Shown in pieces: positions 22,940 through 31,372 of a DNA stretch of 39,985 nucleotides. The DNA comes from Nitrospirota bacterium (GTDB taxonomy: Bacteria; Nitrospirota; Nitrospiria; Nitrospirales; Nitrospiraceae). The translations under genes were made by a program, and so were the position numbers. Within the stretch, counting starts at the first letter, position 1; the number at the start of each line of letters is the position of its first letter. Under the pieces are notes generated by a model. That model searched no databases. It was not told where the DNA came from and saw only the letters and a list, made by a program, of their open reading frames with translations. The DNA is taken from positions 1 through 39,985 of the forward strand of contig SCVN01000009.1 of assembly GCA_004296885.1 (NCBI GenBank). Reading direction: 5' to 3'.

Positions 22940-25900
22940 TCACTCCCCTCCTTCCGACGTGGCCGATCCGGATAATCCCGGCGCCTCGCCCGCAGCTTCC
23001 GTCCTCCGACCCATGATGCGCCGGGAGACTTGCTGAATCACCACGAAAAAGAGCGGCACGAAAAAGATGGCCAGGAACGTGGCGGCGAGCATCCCGCCGA
23101 AGACGCCGGTGCCGATGGAGTTCCGGCTGGCCGCTCCGGCGCCGGTCGCCACTACCAGCGGGACCACGCCCATGATGAAGGCCATAGAGGTCATCACGAT
23201 CGGCCGGAACCGCAGCTTGGCCGCCTCGATCGCCGCCTCCGCCATCGGCAGGCCGGCGGCGTGGCGCTTGTTCGCGAACTCGACGATCAGGATCGCGTTC
23301 TTGGCGGCGAGGCCGATCAGGGTGACCATGCCGATCTGAAAGTAAATGTCGTTGCTCAATCCCCTGAGCCACACGGCCGTCAAGGCTCCGAAGGCCCCGA
23401 ATGGCACGGCCAGGATCACGGCGAAGGGCACCGACCAGCTCTCGTACTGGGCCGCCAGCACCAGAAACACCATGACCAAGCCGAACGCAAAGGCCAGGGC
23501 CGATTCCGAGCCGACCTTGTGCTCCTGGTAGGAGATGCCGCTCCAGTCGATTCCGTAGCCTTGAGGCACCAAAATTTCCTGCGCCAGCCGGTCCAGGGCA
23601 TCCAGCGCCTGGCCCGAACTGTAGCCGGGCTTCGCCGCCCCCAGCACCAAAGCCGTGTTGAACCCGTTGAAGTGCGTGACCGGGTCCGGACCGCTGGTAT
23701 GTTCCGTCGTCACCACCGTATCCAGTGGAATCATGGACGCGCCCTGCCCGTTCAGCGCGCGCACGTAGATTTTGGCGATGTCCTCCGGGTCCGACCGGTA
23801 CTGGGCCTCCGCCTCCGTCTGCACCCGATAGACGCGGCCGAACTTGAGGAAGTCGTTGACGTAGAGGTTGCCGAAATAGGCCTGGAGCGTGTCGAATACC
23901 TCGGAGATGGGCACCCCCAGGGCCTTGGCCCGCTCCCGGTTCACGTTCGCATAGATGCGGGGGGCGCTCACGCGGAAACTGGTCCCGATCGCGCCGATCG
24001 CCGGGTCCTGCCGGGCCTTGGCGAGAAAGGCCTGCGCCACGGAGGCGAACTGTTTAAAATCCCCACCGCTGGGGTCTTGGAGCTGGACGGAAAACCCTCC
24101 CGTGGCGCCGAGCCCTCGGATCGACGGCGCGTTGAACGCCAGAATCAACGCTTCGGGAATCTTCGCGAATTCCTGGTAGGCCGCGCCGATCAAAGCCGTG
24201 ACGTGCTGGCTCGGATCCTTCCGTTCATCCCAGTGCCGCAGCGGCAGGAACATGGTCGCCGCGTTCGGCCCCCGCGTGTTGAAGACGAAATTCTGGCCGG
24301 ACAGGGCGTCCGTCGAGTGGATCGAGGGCACCGACAGGAAATACCGTTCCACTTTGTCGAGGACCGCGTCGGTCCGTTGCTTGGACGCCCCGTCGGGCAG
24401 TTGGACGATGGCGATGAAATAACCCTGGTCCTCGTCCGGCAGGAAGCTCGGCGGGATCATCCTGAGCAGGCCGACGGACAGCCCGATGAGGAGGCCGAAG
24501 ACCACCAGCGCCAGCAGCGACCGCTTGAGAAGCACCTCGACGGTCGCCGCATAGCGGACTTGCGTCCAATCGAAGAACCGGTTGAAGAGCCCGAAGAGGC
24601 CCCCGCGGGACTCGTGACCCGGCTTGAGGACGAGGGCGCAGAGGGCGGGGCTGAGCGTCAGCGCGACGAAGCCCGAAATGATCACGGAGATGGCGATGGT
24701 GATGGCGAACTGCTTGTAGAGCTGGCCGGTGATCCCGCCCAGGAATCCCACGGGCACGAACACGGAGCAGAGGACCAGCACGATCGCAATGACCGGCCCC
24801 GCCACTTCGCCCAGGGCTTTCTTGGCGGCGTCCTTGGGCGGGAGCCCGCCCCGCGTCATGTGGCGCTCGACGTTCTCGACGACCACGATCGCATCGTCCA
24901 CCACGATACCGATGGCCAACACCATCCCGAACAGCGTGAGGGTGTTGATGGAAAACCCCAGCGCGCTCATGCCGGCGAAGGTGCCGATCAGGGAGACCGG
25001 CACCGCCACGCCGGGAATCAGCGTGGCGCGCCAGCTCTGCAGAAACAGATAGACCACCAGGATGACCACCACCATGGCCTCTCCCAGCGTCTTGACCACT
25101 TCCTGGATGGAGACCTCGATGAACCGGGTCGTGTCGTAGGGGATGTCATACGACACGCCTTGGGGAAAGCTCTTGGCCAGGCTGTGCATTTCCTTGCGGA
25201 CCCGCTTCACCGTGTCGAGGGCGTTGGCGCCCGGCGACAGGAAGGTCAGGAGGAACACGTTGGGCTTGCCGTTCCACCGTCCTTCGAGGTCGTAGGACTG
25301 GGCGCCCAGTTCGACCCTGGCCACGTCCTTCAGGCGAACCATGGAGCCGCCGGGAAGGGCCCGCACGATCAACTCCTCGAAATCCTTCACCTCCGTCAAA
25401 CGGCCGCGCGTGATGACCGGGATGGTGAGCTCGGTCCCCTTGGCGGCCGGCTCACGCCCGACCGTGCCGGCGGGAAAGTCCCGGTTCTGTTCGCGGACGA
25501 CGGCCGCAATGTCGGTCGGCGTGAGGCTGAGCTGGGCCATCCGGACCGGGTCCAGAATCAGCCGCATGCTGTAGTTCTGCTGGCCAAAGACCATGGCATC
25601 GCCCACGCCGGGGAGTCGCTTGAGATTGTCGATCACGCGCAGGATGGCGTAGTTGGAGAGAAAGACCGTGTCCTGCCGGGGATCGTTGGAACTCAGCGCC
25701 ACGACCGCGAGCAGATCCGGCGACACTTTCTTCACGGTGACGCCCTGGCGGACCACTTCGGGCGGGAGCTGCGGCTCCGCCAGCTTCTGACGGTTCTGCG
25801 TCTGGACCTGGGCGATGTCCACGTTCGTGCCGATCTCGAACGTGAGCTTGATGCTCATGTGCCCGTCGTTGGTGCTGGTGGAATCGTAGTAGAGCAGATT

Positions 25901-26122
25901 GTCGATGCCGGGGAGCTGCACTTCGATGGGACGCGCCACCCCGTCCGCCACCACTTCCGCGCTGGCCCCCGGATAGTCGGCGTCGATCTGCACGACCGGA
26001 GGCGTGATCTCCGGAAATTGGGCGATGGGCAGGGACTGCAAGGACACCAGCCCAACCAGGACGATGACGATGGACAGGACCGCCGCGAAAATCGGCCGGT
26101 CGATGAAAAATCCGCCGCTCAT
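22940..26122 (-). CDS. RND multidrug efflux pump, HAE1 (AcrB/MexF) family
   Basis: A 1060-residue inner-membrane proton antiporter. It opens MSGGFFIDRPIFAAVLSIVI (TM1). The proton-relay Asp409 and Asp410 are in GIVVDDAIVVVENVERHM (TM4), and the partner Lys is in GLAAKNAILIVEFANKR (TM10). Two large periplasmic porter loops and about 12 membrane segments give the full family length. It exports hydrophobic or amphiphilic compounds from periplasm or membrane to the outside with the adjacent adaptor and outer-membrane factor. Its ATG overlaps the adaptor stop as ATGA and the outer-membrane factor follows after 1 nt, indicating tight coupling. Substrate is not predictable; the reductase in the operon hints at electrophiles or aromatic compounds. 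Confidence 0.96.
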   Translation of the reverse strand: MSGGFFIDRPIFAAVLSIVIVLVGLVSLQSLPIAQFPEITPPVVQIDADYPGASAEVVADGVARPIEVQLPGIDNLLYYDSTSTNDGHMSIKLTFEIGTNVDIAQVQTQNRQKLAEPQLPPEVVRQGVTVKKVSPDLLAVVALSSNDPRQDTVFLSNYAILRVIDNLKRLPGVGDAMVFGQQNYSMRLILDPVRMAQLSLTPTDIAAVVREQNRDFPAGTVGREPAAKGTELTIPVITRGRLTEVKDFEELIVRALPGGSMVRLKDVARVELGAQSYDLEGRWNGKPNVFLLTFLSPGANALDTVKRVRKEMHSLAKSFPQGVSYDIPYDTTRFIEVSIQEVVKTLGEAMVVVILVVYLFLQSWRATLIPGVAVPVSLIGTFAGMSALGFSINTLTLFGMVLAIGIVVDDAIVVVENVERHMTRGGLPPKDAAKKALGEVAGPVIAIVLVLCSVFVPVGFLGGITGQLYKQFAITIAISVIISGFVALTLSPALCALVLKPGHESRGGLFGLFNRFFDWTQVRYAATVEVLLKRSLLALVVFGLLIGLSVGLLRMIPPSFLPDEDQGYFIAIVQLPDGASKQRTDAVLDKVERYFLSVPSIHSTDALSGQNFVFNTRGPNAATMFLPLRHWDERKDPSQHVTALIGAAYQEFAKIPEALILAFNAPSIRGLGATGGFSVQLQDPSGGDFKQFASVAQAFLAKARQDPAIGAIGTSFRVSAPRIYANVNRERAKALGVPISEVFDTLQAYFGNLYVNDFLKFGRVYRVQTEAEAQYRSDPEDIAKIYVRALNGQGASMIPLDTVVTTEHTSGPDPVTHFNGFNTALVLGAAKPGYSSGQALDALDRLAQEILVPQGYGIDWSGISYQEHKVGSESALAFAFGLVMVFLVLAAQYESWSVPFAVILAVPFGAFGALTAVWLRGLSNDIYFQIGMVTLIGLAAKNAILIVEFANKRHAAGLPMAEAAIEAAKLRFRPIVMTSMAFIMGVVPLVVATGAGAASRNSIGTGVFGGMLAATFLAIFFVPLFFVVIQQVSRRIMGRRTEAAGEAPGLSGSATSEGGE

Positions 26123-27369
26123 TGGCCGGCCTCCGGCTTCGGGCCCGTCTCCGGCTTGGCCGCGGGCTTCGCGTCAGCCTTCGCCTGTGGAGCCTGGCTG
26201 CCGGAGGAAGCAACCGGACCGTGATAGGGAACCGGCTTGACCGGCGCGCCGGGGACGATGCGATACATGCCTTCCACCACAATCCGCTCTCCGGCCTTCA
26301 ACCCTTCTTCCACAAGCCATTGGTTGCCGTGCCAGGCAGCCGCCAGGATATCGCGGACCTCCACCTTGTCGCCCTCGCCCACGACATAGATGACCGACCC
26401 CTTTGCCCCTTGCTGCACCGCCCGTTGCGGCACCAGGATGGCCCCGGTCCGCACGGCGCCCAGGAAGCGGACTTTCACGAACTGTCCCGGTAGCAGCGCC
26501 CGCTCCGGGTTGGGGAACACGACCCGCACGTCCATCGTGCCGGTCGTGGTGCGCAGCCCCACATCGAGCAAGTCCAAATCCCCCTCATGCGGGTAGATAC
26601 TGCCGTCCGTAAAGGTGATCACGCCCCGCAGATCGTAGACCTCCGCGCCCTGCACCTTTTTCGACGCCCGCTCCCGACGCCGCTTGAGCAAGAAATTCTC
26701 CGGAGCGCTGACGATGACGTACATCGGGTCCATCTGGTGGATGACCGTGAGCAGATCGGTCTGCGCGGCGACCAGCCGCCCTTCGTAGACCTTGGTCCGT
26801 TCGATCAGGCCGTCGATGGGGGCGGTGATGAGCGTGTTGTTCATGTCGAACTCCGCCTTGGTCAACTCTGCCTTGGCGGATTCCAGCGCCGCCTTCGACG
26901 AGAGGTCTTCCGCCACCGCATCGTCCACGTCCTTCTGGCTCACGGCCTGCTCCTCCAACAGGGGCTTGACGCGGGCCAGGTTCTGTCGTGCCTGCACGAC
27001 GCGCGCCGCCGCCTGGGCGACCTTGCCTTTGGCGCTGGCCACGGCAGCCTGGAACGGCACGGGATCGATTTGATACAGCCGGTCGCCTCGCTTGACGTCC
27101 CGGCCTTCGGTGAAATAGCGCTCTTTGATGATCCCCGTCACTTGCGACCGGATCTCGACCGGACGGGAGGACTCGGCCTGTCCGATCAGTTCCGGCTCGT
27201 CCGCCACTTCCTGGGCCGTCACCGTCAGCACCTCGACTTCCGGCAGAGACTGCGCCGGCGTGGAGGCCGCTTCCTGCTTGCACCCGACCGACGCGGTGAT
27301 CGCCACCCAGAGAAACAGGATGGCCGCCGCCCGAATCGTCCGACCGATGAAATGCGTTGCGGGGCTCAT
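26119..27369 (-). CDS. RND efflux periplasmic adaptor (membrane fusion protein)
   Basis: A 416-residue HlyD/AcrA-type adaptor. A lipoprotein signal with Cys30 (VAITASVGCKQE) anchors it to the inner membrane. The lipoyl/barrel-sandwich half starts VEIRSQVTGIIKERYFTEG, followed by an alpha-helical hairpin (about 95-165, AKGKVAQAAARVVQARQNLAR through LESAKAELTKAEFDMNN), the second lipoyl half ITAPIDGLIERTKVYEG, and a beta-barrel with LLPGQFVKVRF. It bridges the pump and outer-membrane channel. ATG 27369 is supported by AAGGAG five nucleotides upstream and overlaps the STAS stop by 4 nt (ATGA); its own stop overlaps the pump start the same way. Confidence 0.94.
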   Translation of the reverse strand: MSPATHFIGRTIRAAAILFLWVAITASVGCKQEAASTPAQSLPEVEVLTVTAQEVADEPELIGQAESSRPVEIRSQVTGIIKERYFTEGRDVKRGDRLYQIDPVPFQAAVASAKGKVAQAAARVVQARQNLARVKPLLEEQAVSQKDVDDAVAEDLSSKAALESAKAELTKAEFDMNNTLITAPIDGLIERTKVYEGRLVAAQTDLLTVIHQMDPMYVIVSAPENFLLKRRRERASKKVQGAEVYDLRGVITFTDGSIYPHEGDLDLLDVGLRTTTGTMDVRVVFPNPERALLPGQFVKVRFLGAVRTGAILVPQRAVQQGAKGSVIYVVGEGDKVEVRDILAAAWHGNQWLVEEGLKAGERIVVEGMYRIVPGAPVKPVPYHGPVASSGSQAPQAKADAKPAAKPETGPKPEAGQ

Positions 27370-27677
27370 CGTTGCTCCTTCTGCGTGGCCTGGCACGAAT
27401 CGCTCGGAGCGCCCGTCGTGATCTCCTCCACGATGCACCGGGTCAGGCAACCGGCGGCCTGCAGCTTGGCGCCATCCTTCCACAAACGGGCAAGCAGCGC
27501 CTTGCCCGCACCGTCGATGAAGGTGACCCCGGACAGGTCCACGATCGGATGCCCCGGCCGGGGATCGGGCATGTTGCGCCAGGCACGATCCAATTCGTCC
27601 ACCCAGGGGCCGGCCAGCCGGCCTTCCACCTCGAGCGTCGCTCCCGATGTCTCCTCGCGAACCGTGATTTTCAGCAT
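27366..27677 (-). CDS. STAS-domain protein with altered phosphorylation site
   Basis: A 103-residue protein with a single STAS domain: TLEVEGRLAGPWVDELDRAW, then HPIVDLSGVTFIDGAGKALLARL. The fold resembles anti-sigma factor antagonists (SpoIIAA type). In those the segment reads D-S-x-G with a phosphorylatable Ser; here it is D55-G56-A-G, so the usual phospho-switch is missing. A small C-terminal extension (SDSCQATQKEQR) includes Cys residues. It overlaps the adaptor start by 4 nt and follows the reductase gene by 30 nt, hence co-transcribed with the efflux pump. It may be a constitutive binding partner or a structural subunit rather than a classic antagonist. No partner kinase is nearby. Confidence 0.82.
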   Translation of the reverse strand: MLKITVREETSGATLEVEGRLAGPWVDELDRAWRNMPDPRPGHPIVDLSGVTFIDGAGKALLARLWKDGAKLQAAGCLTRCIVEEITTGAPSDSCQATQKEQR

Positions 27678-27707
27678 CGGAAATGCCCTTTCACCAGACG
27701 AGCCGCG

Positions 27708-28805
27708 TCATGCGGCTTCAGAACTCGTGGAATCCGGGTAATCGGTGTAGCCCTTCGGCCCCGGCGTATAGAACGTGGTTGGGTCCGGTTGCGCCAGGAG
27801 GGCGGCGGTCCGGAACCGACGCACCAAATCGGGATTGGCGATGAACGGCCTGGCGAAGCCGATCATGTCCGCCTGCCCCAAGCTCAACAGCTCATTCGCA
27901 CTCTCGCGATCGAATCCGCCGGTGGCGATGATCGGCCCCGTGAAATGCGTCCGCATGAGGGCGATCGGATCGAACGTCTGCTCCTGCTGCGGAAGCTTCC
28001 CCGATCGCTGCACGTGCAGATAGGCCAGCCCCAGAGGGTTGATGGCCTTGGCCAGGTAGGGATAGAGGTCGAGCGGATCGTTCTCCTGGATGTCGTTGAA
28101 GGTATTGCCGGGGCTGACGCGCAGACCGATCCGGCTCGCCGACCCGGCCCCATCCGCCATGGCTTCCAGCGTCTCGATGACGAGGCGCGCCCGGTTCTGG
28201 ACGGTGCCTCCGTAGTGGTCCGTCCGTCGGTTGCTGTTGGAGGCCAGGAATTGCATCGGCAGGTAGCCGTTCGCCCCGTGCAGCTCGACCCCGTCGAATC
28301 CGGCCAGCATGGCGTTGATCGTCGCCTGCCGGTACTCGTCAATGACCGACGGGATCTCTTCCGTTGCCAGGGCGCGGGGCATGCTGTGGTCCTGGAGCCC
28401 CAGGGCATCGGTGTACATCTGCCCGGCTGCGCGGATCGCCGAGGGGGCGACGGGCGGGCCATCCACCGTCCGGTTCAGACGGTGGGCGATACGCCCCGTA
28501 TGCATGAGTTGGAGGACGATCCGCCCGCCGCGCGCGTGGACCGCCTCCGTCACCTTCCGCCAGGACGCGATCTGTTCGGGCGAGTGCATGCCCGGGGTCC
28601 GCGGGTACCCCTGGCCGTTCGCGCTGGGCTGCGTCCCTTCCGTGATGATCAGGCCTGCCTCCGCCCGCTGCGCATAATAGGTCGCGGCCAGATCAGACGG
28701 CACCCCCGTGACGCTGGCCCTGCTTCTCGTCATCGGCGCCATGACGATCCGGTTGTTCAGCTCCAGTGCACCGCTCACGATCGGCTCGAACAATGGCTCG
28801 CTCAT
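27708..28805 (-). CDS. Old yellow enzyme family alkene reductase (NemA-like)
   Basis: A 365-residue FMN-dependent ene-reductase. The TIM barrel opens LFEPIVSGALELNNRIVMAP MTRSRA; other family marks are AGLIITEGTQPSANGQGYP, IVLQLMHTGRIAH, the substrate-binding His/Asn segment VELHGANGYLPMQFL, SNRRTDHYGGTVQNRARL and IATGGFDRESANELL near the FMN phosphate. Such enzymes reduce activated double bonds, nitro compounds and quinones with NAD(P)H in the cytosol. GGAGGAGG lies just upstream of ATG 28805. It is the second gene of the sigma-54-type operon, between a small membrane protein and the STAS protein. Its pairing with an RND pump suggests detoxification of electrophiles by reduction plus export (inference). 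Confidence 0.94.
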   Translation of the reverse strand: MSEPLFEPIVSGALELNNRIVMAPMTRSRASVTGVPSDLAATYYAQRAEAGLIITEGTQPSANGQGYPRTPGMHSPEQIASWRKVTEAVHARGGRIVLQLMHTGRIAHRLNRTVDGPPVAPSAIRAAGQMYTDALGLQDHSMPRALATEEIPSVIDEYRQATINAMLAGFDGVELHGANGYLPMQFLASNSNRRTDHYGGTVQNRARLVIETLEAMADGAGSASRIGLRVSPGNTFNDIQENDPLDLYPYLAKAINPLGLAYLHVQRSGKLPQQEQTFDPIALMRTHFTGPIIATGGFDRESANELLSLGQADMIGFARPFIANPDLVRRFRTAALLAQPDPTTFYTPGPKGYTDYPDSTSSEAA

Positions 28806-28847
28806 TTCTTATTCCTCCTCCTCGTGCCGCACTCAGACTGCCGATCT

Positions 28848-29045
28848 TCAGAACATGGAAAAGACCTGACGTATCCTCCGGCGTGGCCCCGAATGAGTCG
28901 GCCCTCCGGCCTGACCGTTCCCGGCCGCCCGGCTCTGCTGCCGGGAGACGTGAGCGGTTTGTACCTTGAGCCCGTTAACGGCAACCAGGAGAGCCAGCAG
29001 CATGACAACCGATAGAGCGGGAAATATGATCATCATCCAGGACAT
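28848..29045 (-). CDS. Small membrane protein, first gene of efflux operon
   Basis: A 65-residue protein, MSWMMIIFPALSVVMLLALL onward. One hydrophobic helix (about 4-24) is followed by a 40-residue polar, basic tail (KVQTAHVSRQQSR ... PRRRIRQVFSMF). The ATG is strongly supported by AAAGGAGGG five nucleotides upstream. No family is recognised. It is the first gene read from the sigma-54-type promoter at 29092-29107 (leader about 36 nt) and precedes the ene-reductase by 42 nt. It could modify the pump or sense membrane state, but nothing in the sequence proves this. Confidence 0.7.
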   Translation of the reverse strand: MSWMMIIFPALSVVMLLALLVAVNGLKVQTAHVSRQQSRAAGNGQAGGPTHSGPRRRIRQVFSMF

Positions 29046-29091
29046 GATGCCCTCCTTTCTTCTTCAAAAATCCATAGACACTGTTCGGTAG

Positions 29092-29107
29092 AGCAAAGGC
29101 CGTTCCA
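29092..29107 (-). promoter_or_regulatory. Sigma-54 (-24/-12) promoter of the reductase/efflux operon
   Basis: On the minus strand TGGAACGGCCTTTGCT (29107-29092) matches the sigma-54 consensus TGGCACG-N4-TTGCW with one mismatch and exact GG-to-GC spacing. The predicted transcript start is about 29081, leaving a leader of about 36 nt with a ribosome site before ATG 29045. Confidence 0.72.
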
Positions 29108-29148
29108 TGCCGTGGACGGCATAGCAAACTATGACGCAAGACGATGAT

Positions 29149-29161
29149 TAACAATAAATTA
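29149..29161. promoter_or_regulatory. IHF-like bending site
   Basis: TAACAATAAATTA fits the IHF consensus WATCAAN4TTR with one mismatch. It lies in an AT-rich patch between the sigma-54 promoter and the upstream palindromes, the usual place for IHF in sigma-54 control regions. Confidence 0.45.
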
Positions 29162-29203
29162 TTCGCATCGTCATGATGACTGACTCGTCTGGAATTGATC
29201 AGG

Positions 29204-29252
29204 TGCCGATCGGCAGGCGCCGACATGACGGCACGATGCCGATATGTCGGCA
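29204..29252. promoter_or_regulatory. Three activator-binding palindromes (upstream activating sequence)
   Basis: Three related inverted repeats occur: TGCCGATCGGCA (29204-29215, perfect), CGCCGACATGACGGCA (29218-29233) and TGCCGATATGTCGGCA (29237-29252). The half-site is TGCCG(A)/(T)CGGCA. Their centres lie 16 and 19 bp apart and about 110-145 bp upstream of the sigma-54 promoter. They probably bind the activator encoded immediately upstream. Confidence 0.65.
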
Positions 29253-29279
29253 CGCAAAACCGCTTCGATTGGAACTGTT

Positions 29280-31322
29280 TTATCGAGGGCGGGAGATGTG
29301 GAGCTTCTGCATTCTGGATTGAAGCGTAGTCCGTTTCATGCCGAGTTTGGCTGCGGCGCCGGTGGAACCGCCAATCACCCAGCCGGTGGCGTTGAGCGCG
29401 CGCAGAATATGTTCGCGCTCCGCTGCTTCGAGCGTGGCGACCGGCTGGAGCTCATCCCTGGCCGCCGCCTTCAACTCCGCGAGCGGTACGTGCAGGTCGG
29501 CGCCACGGGAGAGAATGACGGCTCGCTCGATCAGGTTCTCCAACTCGCGGACATTGCCGGGCCAGTGATACCGGGACAAGGCGGCCATGACGCCGCTCGG
29601 GACGGTCTCGATCCGCTTGTTCATCCGCCTGGCGAATTTCTGCGCGAAGTAACGGACGAGCGAGGGAATGTCCTCCCGGCGTTCGCGGAGCGGCGGCACC
29701 GTGAGGGGAAAGACATTGAAGCGATAGTAGAGATCGCTGCGGAATTGTTTCTCGGCGACCAGGCGGACGTTGACCCGAATCGTCTTCGTGCTGCCAAGCC
29801 GTTCGAACTCCTGCTCCTGCAACACTCGCAACAATTTGGATTGCAGCTCGAGCGGAATGTCGCCCACTTCGTCGAGAAACAGGGTCCCCCCGTCGGCCAG
29901 CTCGAACCGTCCGATTTTCGTGGCGATCGCCCCGGTAAACGCGCCTTTTTCGTGACCGAACAATTCGCTTTCCACCAGCCCGCTCGGGATAGCCGCGCAG
30001 TTCATTTTGACGAAAGTCCTGCCGCGCCGGCCGCTGCGATTGTGGATGGCGCGGGCCAGCAATTCCTTGCCGGTTCCGGTCTCGCCCAGAATCAGGACCG
30101 TGGAATCGGTCGGAGCCACGATCTCCACCTGCTGCAGGACCCGCCTGAGGGCCGGCCCGTCCCCGACGATCTCTTCGAAGTTGTACTCGTTCTGGATTTC
30201 CCCTTCGAGGTAGAGCTTTTCCTTGCTCAGCTTGTCCTTCAGCTCGGCGATCTCCCGATACGCCAGCGCGTTCTCGACCGCGATCGCGATCTGGCTCGCC
30301 ACCTGGGTCAGCAAATCCACGTCGTCCTGGCCAAAGGCATCGGCGCGCAGGCTGGCGATGTTGAGGGTCCCCAGTTGCCGGTTGCGCGATCGGAGCGGCA
30401 CGCAGCAGATAGATTTGATCCCTTCGGCCAGCAGCAGCTTCACGAACTCCGCCGTGAACGTCTGCAATTCGTTCTCGCCGAACCGTTGCGGCTTCTCCGA
30501 GCGAAGCGCGACGCCCGCCGGGGTCCCCTCGACCGGATTCACCATGCCTTCATGGAGCAAACCCTTGCTCACGGGAAAATCCAGGGCATAGAGGCGGAAC
30601 CGGTCGCCCTCCGGTTCGTGCAAAGCCAGGCTGGTATAGTCGTTCGGCAGCACGCGGCGGAGGGAGGCCGCCGTGGCGGCAAACACATCCCGAAACTCCA
30701 AGTGCGAGACCACGGCATTGTTGACCTCCAGCAAGAGCATGAGCCGGTCGCGCTCCCTGGCCAGGTGCTGCTGGGAGGCTTGAACCGCCTCGTAGTTCAG
30801 GACGTTGTCGATCGCCACCGCCACTTGCTTGGTGACTTGATCGAGGAACGCCAGCTCCGCGTCCCCGAAGGCGCAAGGCTTGAGGCTTCCGAACCCCATG
30901 GTGCCAAGGCGGCGTACCGCCGTGGTGAGCGGGAACATGCACAACGACGCCACGCCGATGTCTCTGAGGATCGCAAGCCCTTTGGGAAAGCGCGTTTCGT
31001 CTTTCAGGCAGGGCACGATGAGCGGCTGTTGGTGCGTCCACACCCAGCCGCCTGCCGACTCGGCGACCGGCAATTCCATTCCGGAAGGCAGGGTTTTGGA
31101 CTCGGAGGTTTCCAGCACATGGACGCGCATGACGTCCCGCGCCGGATCGTGCAGGAGAAATCCGACATACTCAAACCGAACGACCGCGGGGAGGCGACGG
31201 GCCAGTTCCCGGCACAAAGCGGCCAGATCACGGTGTGCGGCGATCGCTTCCGTGACCTCCAGCAGGGCGCCATACCGGTCGGCGCCGGGCTCCGCCGTCA
31301 GTGATCCAGGCTTCTCCGCCAT
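29280..31322 (-). CDS. FhlA-like sigma-54-dependent activator, Sensor I region missing
   Basis: A 680-residue bacterial enhancer-binding protein. Two GAF domains (about 17-175 and 190-355) precede a coiled linker, then an AAA+ domain (about 380-610) with Walker A GETGTGKE (413-420), GAFTGA (460-465) and Walker B LFLDEVG (Asp484, Glu485), and a C-terminal Fis-type helix-turn-helix (about 630-680, [18 protein letters not shown]). Arginine fingers Arg528 and Arg534 are present (FRSDLYYR). Between VRLVA (519-523) and EKQFRSD, about 11 residues found in FhlA-type proteins (ATNRDL...) are absent, removing Sensor I; the frame is intact. The gene ends 27 bp from three palindromes that precede a sigma-54 promoter, so it probably controls the efflux operon. 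A leaderless-type promoter lies at 31330-31358. Confidence 0.92.
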   Translation of the reverse strand: MAEKPGSLTAEPGADRYGALLEVTEAIAAHRDLAALCRELARRLPAVVRFEYVGFLLHDPARDVMRVHVLETSESKTLPSGMELPVAESAGGWVWTHQQPLIVPCLKDETRFPKGLAILRDIGVASLCMFPLTTAVRRLGTMGFGSLKPCAFGDAELAFLDQVTKQVAVAIDNVLNYEAVQASQQHLARERDRLMLLLEVNNAVVSHLEFRDVFAATAASLRRVLPNDYTSLALHEPEGDRFRLYALDFPVSKGLLHEGMVNPVEGTPAGVALRSEKPQRFGENELQTFTAEFVKLLLAEGIKSICCVPLRSRNRQLGTLNIASLRADAFGQDDVDLLTQVASQIAIAVENALAYREIAELKDKLSKEKLYLEGEIQNEYNFEEIVGDGPALRRVLQQVEIVAPTDSTVLILGETGTGKELLARAIHNRSGRRGRTFVKMNCAAIPSGLVESELFGHEKGAFTGAIATKIGRFELADGGTLFLDEVGDIPLELQSKLLRVLQEQEFERLGSTKTIRVNVRLVAEKQFRSDLYYRFNVFPLTVPPLRERREDIPSLVRYFAQKFARRMNKRIETVPSGVMAALSRYHWPGNVRELENLIERAVILSRGADLHVPLAELKAAARDELQPVATLEAAEREHILRALNATGWVIGGSTGAAAKLGMKRTTLQSRMQKLHISRPR

Positions 31323-31329
31323 GCCCGCT

Positions 31330-31358
31330 AGTATGGCGACGCCCTATCCGTTATGCAA
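31330..31358 (-). promoter_or_regulatory. Predicted leaderless-type promoter of the sigma-54 activator gene
   Basis: Minus strand: TTGCAT (31358-31353), 17 nt, CATACT (31335-31330), then 7 nt to ATG 31322. No Shine-Dalgarno sequence. Confidence 0.5.
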
Positions 31359-31372
31359 CTGAGGAGCGACGT

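Noticed and set aside
23030-26224. A 1064-codon plus-strand open frame
   Set aside because: Antisense shadow of the RND pump; the translation is His/Arg/Gly-rich with no domain.
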